From Hyperoplus lanceolatus (Eukaryota > Chordata > Actinopteri > Uranoscopiformes > Ammodytidae), in the NCBI GenBank assembly GCA_026929865.2, contig CM049408.1:5996001-6060000 (forward strand): a DNA stretch of 64,000 nt. Direction: 5' to 3'. Below the pieces are notes generated by a model that ran no database searches, was not told where the DNA came from, and was given only the letters and a program-made list of their open reading frames with translations. The position numbers were made by a program, and so were the translations under genes. Of the stretch, positions 1 through 15,491 are shown piece by piece. The stretch's first letter is position 1. The number at the start of each line of letters is the position of its first letter.

Positions 1-682
1 AATGATATGAACAAATCCTACTGTAATAACTGCAATAATTCAGAATGGTGCTAAAAATGATTATGTAAAGTTTAGTTGATGCAAGGGCTTAAGTATTTGA
101 GATTGGTGGTTCACAGTATTAAGAAAAACTAATGTTGAGATAATGGTTCTTAAAGATGGTTGTATAATAGAAATATACAGATGCAAATAGACAAGGCTTC
201 TTCAAATAAATACCTAAATGCAGACTTTTGGACCTTTGATTTATACTAGTATTTCAGCCTTATCAACTTGATGGTGCAAAAATGTCCGGTTTCTTCACAC
301 TCATGTTTGTATGAGTGTTCCCCTAAAGCGCCAAAAGAGGGCACTGTTTGTCTGCTACAGATTCCCTAAACATAGAAAGTAGCACAGCAAACACATTAAA
401 TGAAGAATTTGTCATTGGCCATTTTCACTTTAAACGTGTAATCTTGTCTTCAGCTCGGATACGGGTTCCACACAATAACATTGCAGTGTTTGTGTCTGTC
501 AGATAGACAAGATGGGTATCAACATAATCGGACATAAATGTGTCACATGAAAGACAAAGAGAGATGTCCCATAAAAAGCCGTCCGTCAGTTCTAGACATG
601 GCACCGTTCAAGATAAGCTGACATGATGTCTGAGAACTTTGACTCATGGGCAAAGGTATGAGGAAGTTGTACACAAGGAGCC

Positions 683-716
683 GGGGGGAGGGGGGAGGGG
701 GAGGGGGGAGGGGGGT
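683..716. repeat. G-rich minisatellite (GGGGGGA-type)
   Basis: Successive runs of five to six G separated by A, enough for a G-quadruplex on the plus strand. It lies in fosl2 intron 3. Confidence 0.8.
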
Positions 717-927
717 GCCTGCTGAGAGACTAGGATGATAAATCGATATCAGCCAATCAAAGAGGAGACATTCTATCAGATATTACTCCTTCTTTCCATA
801 GAAAATGACATTTCCCCTTTTTGGAATTAAAAAAGATAAATGGGCAAAGACAGAAAGGCGTTTTTTGTTGTTGATTATTTTCCCCTGGAAGCAGTGGCTG
901 TGCTGTGCATATATATATATACCTATT

Positions 928-930
<3 letters not shown>

Positions 931-968
<38 letters not shown>

Positions 969-974
969 GTGTGT
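931..974. repeat. (GT)n microsatellite
   Basis: About 22 GT units with one GC interruption, preceded by a short AT run at 909-920. Confidence 0.95.
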
Positions 975-2056
975 CTGCCTGCACTCTCAGCATGTCTCTC
1001 ATGTGGGAATCGTGAGACAATCAATTTAGCCTTCTTTTTACAAAATGTCCCGCATTCACGGAGACAGCTGCCTACAGCAAATTCCATTCCTGGGTTTCTT
1101 TTTTTTTTTAACGGCGTGACAAGCTCAACCTCACTGTAATTCGGCTAATTAGCCCATTTAGTCGCCGCCGTTGCTGTCTGCCAGGCTCTGAGAGAGAGAC
1201 AGGCCTTACTTCTGTCTGCAAGTCGCCTGAGACAAAAAAGCTTTTCATGGCCTGTCATCTCCTCACTTAGACCTTGCACTCAGAGAGACACGGGCGAGAC
1301 TCAAACCAGTAATGCGAGGTCGTAAATTTAGGTGTGGAGTTCAATCACTCCTCAGACAATCTGGACAGCTGCCAGACCGTCTTCAACAAGTTTGACTCAT
1401 ATATATTTATCTTTTTACAACATGAATTCTCTGTATGCAAATCAGCTCTTCTCTTGGTCGTTTGCCCTTTTGTTTTTTTCTGCCTCAGCTACCAGCGTGG
1501 CACATGTTAGCCTCCAAACAGGAAGCACAGGCTGTTTATTAGCTAAAGGTCTAAGAGGAGCATGATGCTACAGAGCTCATGCTGATTAGTGGTTGGTTTA
1601 AAGCCATTCTATCCAAACCCAAATACACGCTCAGATTATAAAGTACGACGGTACATATTCAAAAGGGTGCTATGCTGCATTGGAAAAATAAACTGTTTTT
1701 TTTTTATGTGAATGCCTTGCTATTGGAGCACAACACTGTCAGCTGTGACAAATATTTTTTATGCACTTCCCCCATTTGCATGAAATTGTAAGTGAGATTA
1801 GTTTTTTTGTTTAATTTGGGTCTGATCTCATTATTAGCAGAATTTATGATATTTTTCAGTGTAGCCTACTGTATAAGGACAACATCGGAACTTTATTGTT
1901 GTTAAATATGAGCCTATAATATGACATCACCATAATTTTTCTAATTCGAAAAGTACTGAAAATTATTGAAATTTCCTATTGGTAGCATGTAGCGAAACAC
2001 ATATTTTGATATGGTGACAACACATTAGCTCAGATCCTACTGCTCAGTTTTTTCTA

Positions 2057-6250
<4,194 letters not shown>

Positions 6251-7130
6251 GATCCAGGAAAGAGGGAGGTGTCAGTAGACTGTTGGAGCTCTGAAATCCC
6301 CCCTTCTCTCTTTTAAATCCTCGCCGACAGTGAAAAAGGCACAGCAAAATCCTCTGCTGTTGTCAGTTTTTTTTGGGATATCCAGAGAAGAGTTGGCAGA
6401 GAAAAAGTTCAATTCTGCTCCTCTAAACTGATCTAAACAGTCTCACCAGTTAGAATAGATAATTAGCTTGAAAAAACCTTTACCTATAGTGCCGTTATTA
6501 TTGTAAACTGCGCTGTTGCAGATCCTCTCAGGTGCGCAAACTTCAACCTAAAGTTGGCAGCACACCTTCAGCAGTAAGTGAGCCTGTAGTTACAGAGTGA
6601 CTCACGCACGTTAACGTTCGCTTTAAAAGCCTATCGCCTGGCTAATTTTCTGAATATTTTTCCGTCGGCGTGCCTATAGCCTACTATCGCTCCACACTCT
6701 ATCTGCGCTCTCTGCCGTTCATGGAACACTTCTAACTTTTTCTTTCTTTCTATCTTTTTCCTTTTTTCTCCACCACACACTTCCTCGAGATGACTCACTT
6801 CAATGGCACTATGAAGAACTGCAACGGCTTTTCATCACCAACGAAACAGCCTACGTCACGCTTGGGCGTTTCGACTTCCATCCAGAGGGGAGGGCTCGAT
6901 GTCTGAATAAAGGCAGTGAACATGAGAGATCCGCCGTGGCAGCGCTTGGCCCAGTGGGCATTGGAAACATAATGGAAACACAAAGATGAAGTAAAAAGTA
7001 ACTCGAATGTGTCTGGGGAGCCGTGTTTTTTTTTAAAAGACGGACGTCAGTAGCAGCTTTGGAGTTCAGCATTCGTCCGACTTGCTGTGGTCCATTGACG
7101 CATATTTCCTAAAATGGGCAGTTGCGTCAG
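6251..7130 (-). promoter_or_regulatory. fosl2: fosl2 5' UTR and proximal promoter
   Basis: Sequence upstream of the fosl2 ATG. It contains two exact AP-1 sites TGACTCA (6598-6604 and 6791-6797), AP-1/CRE-like TGACGCA (7096-7102) and TGCGTCA (7123-7129), and CRE cores ACGTCA (6853-6858) and GACGTCA (7043-7049). A TTTTAAA-type box on the minus strand (about 6621-6628) is a possible TATA element. Family knowledge: Fra-2 promoters are AP-1 and CREB responsive, so the cluster fits autoregulation. The transcription start is not determined. Confidence 0.6.
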
Positions 7131-8343
7131 AGAGCGCGTGTGGGTTTCCTTGGTAAAGGAAGCGTCAGACACTGGAGGGATTCCCTCCCCTCACAGCGCG
7201 CTGCACTATGGACTGAGAGCTGGTCCCGGTCCGGTAACTCATCATCACCAGTGCAAATAAGAGAAGATATTAAAAGCTCTGAACGCATAACATAAACTGC
7301 ATAGGAGAAGGCACGTTGGTTTGACGTAGCGCCGCACACGTGCGCACACATAGTAGGAGTGGGTGTAGAGAGAATTCAAAGTTTTAGCCCATGTTTGCAA
7401 AAAATAACTCGACATCCGCATTTGTGTTCAGCTTAGAACAACCTAAAACCTTGACATTACAGAGAAGCCACTCACGTAGCTATAGTAACATGCTCATTAT
7501 TTATACAGCTTGGGGAAAAAAACGTTTTCATTTACTTCTTTTCATAAATAGCATTGAAAATGATTGGACATGCGGCTGTTTCTGCACAATCGAGCCTTTG
7601 TGCTGTGCGGCGACGCATTGTGCGTAATTTGGAGAGGTGGCAAAAAGGATGGCACAATAAACCCCAGCGTGATGCCATTACATTTGGTCAAATGAATGTG
7701 GCCCACTGGTTAGGTCTATAGCATAATATACACTGCTGCTTCAAAGGAAATCTCAGTGAAATGTGGGCTAATTGTGATTCGGACGCACCTCATCATAAAC
7801 AAGGGGCACGGCGCCCAGAATATGACACGTTACGCGATATGAAATGGCGTATTAAGTCTAATCCAATCTGCTATGGTTCCTATTTTAGTCTGTAGGCCTA
7901 TCACCACCACATAACTGGTTATGCTGAGCTCTCTCAAAGCTGTTTGTCGCGCGTATCGTTGCCAGAAAGAGTTGCTCCCGTCAAAAAAGTTTTGGCGGCT
8001 GTGTTCAGTGTTGACTTCAGGGGGAAGTTGTGTCGAGGGAAAATAATGTGCTTGGGGTTTTCTGAGGTGACCACTCTTCGTGGCGGGACTGAGTTTATTG
8101 CGCTTGCTCATAACGTGAACAAGTCAATTACACTCTAGGTAGGCATACTCCAGCCCTACAATATGTCCCCCTCTCCTAAGTTACTGGGTGTAATTTTAGC
8201 TGCATTACCCTTTGACCTATATGCTCTGTAACTCCCTTTTTCTGAAGTCATTCACACAGCATTGCTGTGCCACGAGCCCTTTTGGTTACGTGGAGTGGGC
8301 GGCAGAAAGCGCGCAAATATTCAATCTTTATTTGAATTATATC
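7131..8343. other. Intergenic, distal upstream of fosl2
   Basis: No gene recognised. The region has several CpG-containing stretches such as 7590-7640. It may contain fosl2 regulatory sequence, but nothing specific can be read. Confidence 0.5.
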
Positions 8344-8808
8344 AAAGGTTTTATTGGCATTTTTTTCAAAACAGATTTGGTAGAAATGGAATTTAGTATT
8401 CATGTTTTAATAAGTGTATATTTGCTTGAAAATAAAACATTAAATAAAAGTTGTTTTTATCTAGCCTACATGTGAGGGGTGCGACCTGTTGCACCGCCAT
8501 GTTTCTACAGAATGGACAAATGTAACGGTCTAAAGTGTTCTTATATATAGTGAGTGTCCTGGGGAAATGCATGTATTAGAAGACGAAGAACTACTAGGCT
8601 ATAGAATCATTTTTTTTCAAATGTGCTCATCACTTGATATTGTGTAAAGACTTGAGGAAGTGGTTGATGATGCCATCTTTAGTAGCCAGCTTTTTGTCGT
8701 AGAAGGCCACCTTAATTATTTCGAAAGGGAGTGGTTACCAAGGGAGTTTTGCAATCTGGTAATCTCAACACTATGCCACTAAATATTCCGATATTACACA
8801 CTGCATCT
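8344..8808. mobile_element. TTAA-type MITE, family A, 5'-degenerate copy
   Basis: This interval aligns by eye with 21341-21825: both share GTCCTGGGGAAATGCA, then CATCACTTGATATTGTG, GATGATGCCATCTTTAG, GAAGGCCACC and the end ACACACTGCA(C/T)CTTTAA. The right end is followed by TTAA (8809-8812). The left end is diverged, so the start is approximate. No coding capacity. Confidence 0.7.
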
Positions 8809-11699
8809 TTAATTAATGATTAGTTTTCATCATATGCGACGACAAGCATTTGAATGGGCAACAGACGGTGTTGCTAAGCGACTCAATTTCTGCTAAATTG
8901 CTCGGGGGAACTCTAATCTGCCATAGTCCTGTAATTATGGCTGTAACATAATTTGAAATGCACCCATCGGCCTCGATTTGGGCAACATTTAAGCAAGGTA
9001 TATGGCACGGTGACAGGGCCTGTTCCTACACGAGTCCAATATTTATCTTTAAGTAGCATAATGAGATATCACGCCAACATTTGGAATACACAACCAAGAA
9101 GCCTCATGGGATGCCTGTCAGTCAGAGGGTATTGCTCCAATTTGTCATTCGTTTCACGGGTGCTGATGGTAAAATGACAGATTCAGGGAACTTGTCAAAA
9201 AAAATACAAAACTTGGGCGCCTCAGCACTGCACTCCATCACACATCATAAAGAATCAGTTTCACAATGAACATCTCATCTACACACTGGACTTATGTTCA
9301 ATGACAGGTCAGGCTTACCTGGCCCGAGGCCTTGTGACGCAAGAGGTGTTGATGAGCCTAATGCTGCCTTCAAGTACCTGTACCCGTCTGCTAAATCCCA
9401 ATGGGAGACGGTAATTAAAGTTCAGTCAGCTGTGTCCCGTGTGTTGGAGCATTTGGTCCATAGTGGTGAATAAAACGTCCCCTGTATTCCAATGAGGTGT
9501 TGCCGACATTAGGCTAAATGGTTACAGTCAACAGAGCTGTGTGCAGCAGCTTTTGCATGAAGGATGTGCTCATCAAGATTAATTTCATTTATTATTATAA
9601 TTTTTTTTTCTTGGGATGTTTTTGTACAGACGTTGTTTAACACCAAAACTATGCACAGTCTGCTAGGCATCTTAAAAGATAAAATAAGATAAGTTAGAAT
9701 TAATAGCATCATCATGGCTATCACAAGCATATTATGCCAGGATGTTGATGATGTTTCTGACATGTCTTATCTTAATCTCCATCTGAGTCAGTGGCGCAGT
9801 GTTGACGTGTTGTGGGTGCAGGAGTTTCACTATTAACATGTTATTTTTAATAGTTCATGTGCTCTGTGTGTGCATTGATCGCATACATTACAGGCCAACA
9901 AACCACACATCCTCCCAAGGCTACTACCAGTTGTGGTGTAGCTAGGTGCATTTACTCAACTACTATACTATAGGGTACTAGCCTCTTTTGATGCTCTTTC
10001 AAGTTCAAGTGAGTATTTCAATGTTATGCCACACTTCATACTTTTACAATTACAATTACTATATAACCTATAATAGTTGAAGAATGTTAGTAATGTTACA
10101 TTATGTAGTCCAGAGAATATTAGTTATATACATACACATCTCCCATAAACAAAAGGAATTAAAGACAGGAATTAAAACACATTATAACACATGTATACAT
10201 CTACAATGGAAAGGCAGGCTCAAATACAACCTGGAAAAGTTCTCCAATACAAGTGGGTTTTGAGGAGAGACTTAAACATAGACAATGACCATGACTCAGC
10301 CAGCTTTATTCTCAATATATTGTAGTAACCCTTACAGCAGTCATTGTGCAGCCTAATGAGTACTTTCATGATTGATGAAGTCTTGTTACATTTTGTTGAT
10401 GATATCCAGACACTGTGACTGAAATAACATTATTTCACTTAGCCATTCTCCGGTTCAGTAATCGTCAAGGATAAAAAATAGATTAAAAATAACTACAAAC
10501 CTTTTCGCACATTCTTAGCATTTACAAATGTATTGAGTTACTCTGTGGTCTTATTATAAGCAGGGAAACACCTCATCTGAACGGGGAGACAAGCTCACAA
10601 TCCATGGTGATCAGTTGTGTTCTGTCACACACTTCTTTTTGCCCTTGCCTTCCTTTGTTTTTTTCCCCTTCCATTTAGCGTCACCTGGATATTAGCTCAA
10701 CATGATCAGCATGGCTAATCTCACGGCTCAGGTGCTGGCCACACGCAGGCAACAAAGTGCTGACAATTAGCTCTGAGAGTAGATTTATTGTTGTGCTAAG
10801 CTAACAGTCGCTAATAGCTTGTAGGCCTACATATAGTGATGGAGCAACATTGCATCAATGCATTTCTGCGCAGTTCTCTCCATATGATTCACTTGCCCCC
10901 CACATAGTTGAAAATGATCTAAAATCTCCCAAAACCAAATAGCCTATATACCCTATGACTTGATTTGCTCTGACATTGCAGTAGTAAACATGTGCTCTTA
11001 TGTCACAGTGTCTTGTGCAAGCTGGAACTTTTTTTTAAATAGAAATCTAATCAGAGGTTTCATCAGGACCACTGTGCAAAGAACACAGCCTTAAAGAAAA
11101 AGAGGCTGGATGCCAGCCTGGCAGGCAGCTCATGTGAATTAAAGTAGCCATCCTTCAGTGATTTCATTTACTGGTTGCCTTGGTGACTCATGTATGGCAG
11201 TCAAACACAACAGCACAGAGGGGTAATTTGATCATTCCTGACCTCTGGAGTGTGGGATTGTGGAGGAAAAAGAACATGAATTCATTGGCTGCATTTCCTC
11301 CAATAAGGCCAATCACATTCAGGTATGCAAACAGCACCACAGCTTGCTCTTGTTCTTATGCAGTTTAGATGGACTTCATGTCAAGACCATCAGGTACATT
11401 TATGTACTGTTGACTTACTCAGGTCTGGTTTAAGCTTGAACACCATCTATTATAGGCTGTGCAAGAACAATTCATTAACACTTTATACTTTGGCTTCTAT
11501 TGACTGTTGTCCATTCTTTTAAAAATCGGCCCTCACAGCTCAACTCATTGTATGATACAATATGCACATGGCGAACTTAGCAAACACTTTCTTATTAATT
11601 CACTCATCCGGCAGTTATAGAGCAAAATTATCATTCATTTGGAGACGTGTTTGTGTCCAATATTCACTGTCCTTCAGACTTTTCTATCTGCATAGTATA
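8809..11699. other. Intergenic, mostly unannotated
   Basis: No gene seen. The stretch 10120-10330 has the look of an old retroposon fragment (text such as caagtgggttttgaggagagacttaaac recurs in fish repeats), but I cannot delimit it. The rest is AT-rich. Confidence 0.45.
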
Positions 11700-11947
11700 T
11701 CTATTCAAATTCAAGTTACTTTATTCGTCAAATGCACAACATAACAGGCAAGCAGTCATAGCTGGCAATGAAATGTTTGTGTTCCAAGCTCTCCTCAACA
11801 ATGCAACAATAAAAAATAAAAAAAATTGTATAGAAGATAAGAGTAAAAAGAGTAACAACGTACAGTGCAATAAGAACCACAGTCTAAATACAATAAACCT
11901 AGAATATATGTACAGTATATATATATATAAATATGTAAATATGTATA

Positions 11948-11998
<51 letters not shown>
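11700..11998. repeat. Retroposon-tail-like fragment plus (AT)n microsatellite
   Basis: 11700-11900 starts attcaaattcaagttacttt, a pattern seen at ends of fish retroposons, and becomes A-rich. It runs into a perfect AT array at 11949-11997. No coding sequence. Confidence 0.5.
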
Positions 11999-11999
<1 letters not shown>

Positions 12000-13912
12000 G
12001 GAGAAAGGGGTAATCTGAGACACTTTTTACATTTGCTCCCCTCTAAGCGAGCTAAAATGATTTGTCACTCAAATTTACACATTTCCCATTAATTCAGGAT
12101 GTTTCCTAGAAATGGGCATTAGCAGATTTTTTTCAAGACAAAGAGCAGTGAAAATATGATTGTTTAAATACAATTTGTCATGTGTCTCTCAGTTTACCCC
12201 AGCAGTGGGGTAAACTGAGACAGACCAGAAAAATCAAGGGGCTAAACTGAACCACTTACTTTTTAAACTCTGAAACTACCATAACAACATAAATTGTAAC
12301 AGTAATAATCATGACCACTAGCTTGAAAACCATATATTACTAAACTAATGTCGGACTAGTAACAGAATCATGGGGTTTGGTCAATTAAGCAAACAGTTTT
12401 CTAAACACTTGAAAGTAACTCTGATCAAATACAATATAATTCATATTCAAGATTAACATTCAAATGACATATAGAACCAGTTATATTAAAACACAGTCTG
12501 GGGGTCAGAACACAGGACCCTTAGAGCCAGCTAGTGTCTAGGGGTCAGAGCAAAGAACAATCAGAACCAGAACAGTCTGGGACTCAGAACAGGACTAGAC
12601 CCAGCTGTCATTTTCCATCTTTGGAGTTTTTTTTCTGCATTTGTTTTATTGGGATAATTAATTGAATAAAGACATATTTCTTAGAGTCTATTGATATTAA
12701 AGGTCACTCTCCTGTCCCCCACATACAAACGTGCCAAACCATGCCCTTGCTGACACGCCTTCAATGAGTGTTGGGAAAGTTCTTTTTCTACGTGAACTAG
12801 TTCAAAGTTCAGTTCACACCCTTTAAAATGAACTAGTTCAGTTCATAGTTCATAATTCAAAATTATGAACTAAGTTCACAGTTCAAAAATGAACTAGTTC
12901 ATAGTTCTTTTTTTAATATGTTGCTGCAGGCTATTATTTTTCTAAATAATTGCCACATACCGTATAGAACCACAGACAGAAATTATTTCAATAACATTCA
13001 GTCCACACTAGAAGCCAGCTGCAGCTTTTACCCCTACAGTATATTCTCAAAAACATGAGGAAAAAGTTGCTTTTTGAATGGTGTTTTTAATTAAGAATTA
13101 TTCAAACAAAAACGGTTAAGGTGCAAATGTTTTTCCATTTTTATAATTTTCCAAACCTGGAAACAATTCACATGAAATTTCATTCAAATAAAGCAATTCT
13201 GAAAAATATACCAGGCAGCTTCTACAAACAAATTAGCCTACAACTTAAACTAGTAAAACCCTCAAGGAGACCATTCTAAACTGCAGTGTAGGGCCTACTG
13301 TTAACAACAAAGTCCAGAAGATGTGTTGACATACTTATTAACACAAACACAATCTGAGGTAGGTAACAGTCATACGAAGAAGAGGTAGAACCTGAGGCTA
13401 CGTCCATGGTCTGAGTAAGTGCTGCTGCATTCATTTGTTTTTGTTTTTTTCCGCGGTGTTTCACATTTTGATGACGCAGCGGCGGTGCGATGCTGTGGTG
13501 GCATGTGTTGCCAGATTGGGTGTTTTTCAGCTACATATTAAGGGCTGTTTACGCTGTCTTTTAGCGGGGGGTTTCTATGGAAATCTGGCACTCGATGAAC
13601 GATTGAACGACTGTAAGAGCGCCGTTCACAAATGCCAGAATGAGCGCGTTCGCAAAAACGTTCATGAGGCAGAAATGCATACGTTCAGTTCACGTTTGCC
13701 CCCAATATAAACGAGTTCATGAACGATCGTTCATTGAACGCGTTCAGGCACAACACTGCCTTCAACCATCAACCCCCACTTCCAGCCCACATTGTCTTTT
13801 GTCTTTTCAAACTAGTCTCCTTGCTACCTCAAATATAATGGATTCATTAAAAGGGGGCACAGAGACATTGTCTCACTTTACCCCACAGCATTTGTCTCAC
13901 TTTACCCCACTG
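11998..13912. mobile_element. Repeat with inverted GTGGGGTAAACTGAGAC motifs, hosting an hAT element
   Basis: The left part begins GGGGAGAAAGGGGTAATCTG and has gtggggtaaactgagacag at about 12207-12225. The right part has the reverse-complement-like gtctcactttaccccac twice (about 13869-13909). The motif resembles the GGGGAGAGTGG ends of the element at 54205-56085, so this is probably a related TA-type DNA transposon relic. The right terminus is not clear. It is split by the hAT-type insertion at 12765-13757. Confidence 0.5.
12765..13757. mobile_element. Non-autonomous hAT-type DNA transposon with 8-bp TSD
   Basis: A perfect 8-bp duplication GCCTTCAA flanks the element (12757-12764 and 13758-13765). 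The ends read TGAGTGTTGGG on the left and CAACACT on the right; AGTGTTG is a typical hAT terminus and 8 bp is the hAT TSD length. Both subterminal regions are packed with GTTCA/TGAAC motifs, including GAACTAGTTC several times (12793-12910) and GAACGATCGTTC on the right (13720-13735). No transposase ORF remains. Confidence 0.8.
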
Positions 13913-14463
13913 CCACAATTTGAGAAAAAACTACTTCTCTCAGCAATCTTCAGTTATCATCATCACATGGTTTCATATGTTGGTAGTTCATCAACATGTG
14001 TGATAGAAGTTTTTCTACCTGAATTAATTTGATTAGGCACAACAATTGATTAAGTTAAAAGCAAGAAAATGTACTTTTACATACACAAAATACATTTTTG
14101 TGAAAAAAAAAATCACCATGAGGTCCTCTCTTTCATTGCCAAGGGGAAATGATTAATTTTACCATTGGAAATATGCCCGAAAAATTCGAATTTTCTCTGT
14201 ATATTGTTGTATGAACAGAAAGATGAATGACAGAAGGTGGATATGTTTAAAATTAGTATTTTTATTAATTGAAAATCCAAATGATGGTTTTAATACTGAA
14301 AATAAATGTAAATCAAACTAAAATATATACCTACCTCACCATAATTCAATTGGTCTGTCTCTTTACTATGTTTTTGGGCAAATATAGGCTATATAATGGC
14401 ATTTATTTTGTGAATCAATAGGTTGTGCATTCTTGAATACAACTTGATTACAGTCCGCGCCGC

Positions 14464-14486
14464 GGTGTGTGTGTGTGTGTGTGTGT
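14464..14486. repeat. (GT)n microsatellite
   Basis: About 11 GT units. Confidence 0.9.
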
Positions 14487-14559
14487 TTTTGTAAGCTTGT
14501 CGAGGTTAACCCATAGGGGGCGCCACAAATGCGAAAACCATCATACAAAAATGCAATGT

Positions 14560-15002
14560 TTGCCAGGCCACGCCCCTTTCCCCCTGACTTTCATTGACTT
14601 ATTATTTGTCAGACATGTACAGCTCATGTTGCTCTACAATAAAGTCTCTCGAACCATAGGGGTCAGCCATGATTGTTTTTCTTCCCCGATTTACATGGGC
14701 GGCCCGTACTTTCAAAATCTCCGCGGGATTTTCTAGTTTTATATACTATCTATACCCGCGAGACAGACGTGGCCGTTAGCAGTTTAAAACACGGCACGGG
14801 CTAGCGTGCTGCTACGTTTGGCCCATGGTTTGGCCGCGCGCAGCTACTGATCATGGGTCAGCCACGTAAGAGTGACTGTAGTGCAAAGCCGGTGGGATGT
14901 ACGGGGCGGATTCTGCACATGCGTTAATTGCGTTAAAAAAATTAACAGGTTAATTCCCAGAAATTAATCAGCCTGCGTTAACGCGTTCATTTTGACAGCC
15001 CT
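14560..15002. mobile_element. hAT-like relic ending in AGGGCTGTCAAAATGAACGC (minus)
   Basis: Read on the minus strand, the right end begins AGGGCTGTCAAAATGAACGC followed by GTTAACGC. This resembles the termini of a hAT family common in fish genomes. A left terminus was not found, so the left border is a guess. No coding sequence. Confidence 0.5.
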
Positions 15003-15045
15003 AATATATGTATTTAAGAGGCTTGTGGAATTCAAGCTGCATTAA

Positions 15046-15487
15046 AGGAATGCTACCTTTTCGGGACACATGCCTGTTGAGTTTCTTACCACTGTCATGT
15101 CTGTGCTGTAATACAGCCATCTTAGATAATAGCATAAAGAAAGAGTGGGAAACAGCTAACTCAGCCAAGAAAAAGTCTGGCACATTACTCCCCCATAAAA
15201 CCACAACTTGTTGAGTTAACACCTCGGTTTTTGGTAGAGATTGAACAAACAAGATTTAATGAGTAATAGTGAGCTGTAGAGGTGTTGCTTCGTCTTCCAA
15301 CAGGTGCATCGTCCCAGGATGCCCAAATGGCGGCATGTCCCACTCCTATGTAGATATGCAAGGGTCATTCTGAGGTCAAAAATATGTAAGCGATGAAATA
15401 CACTCCTTAAAACATAATGATGAATATTATATTCCATTTGCCCAAGTCTGTTCAGAAATATGCCAATAGATACTACACACTGAACCT
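15046..15487. mobile_element. TTAA-type MITE, family C
   Basis: A 442-bp interval flanked by TTAA on both sides (15042-15045 and 15488-15491). The right end is CACACTGAACCT|TTAA, close to the family A end CACACTGCACCT|TTAA. The left end AGGAATGCTACC matches poorly, so the inverted repeat is imperfect. TTAA duplication is typical of piggyBac-type elements. No ORF of note. Confidence 0.5.
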
Positions 15488-15491
15488 TTAA

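Noticed and set aside
805..1139. Open frames with Cys-Val or Thr-His repeats
   Set aside because: They are translations of GT/CA microsatellites; the same applies to frames at 20813-21146, 38143-38400, 47594-48147, 52024-52344 and 58458-58826.
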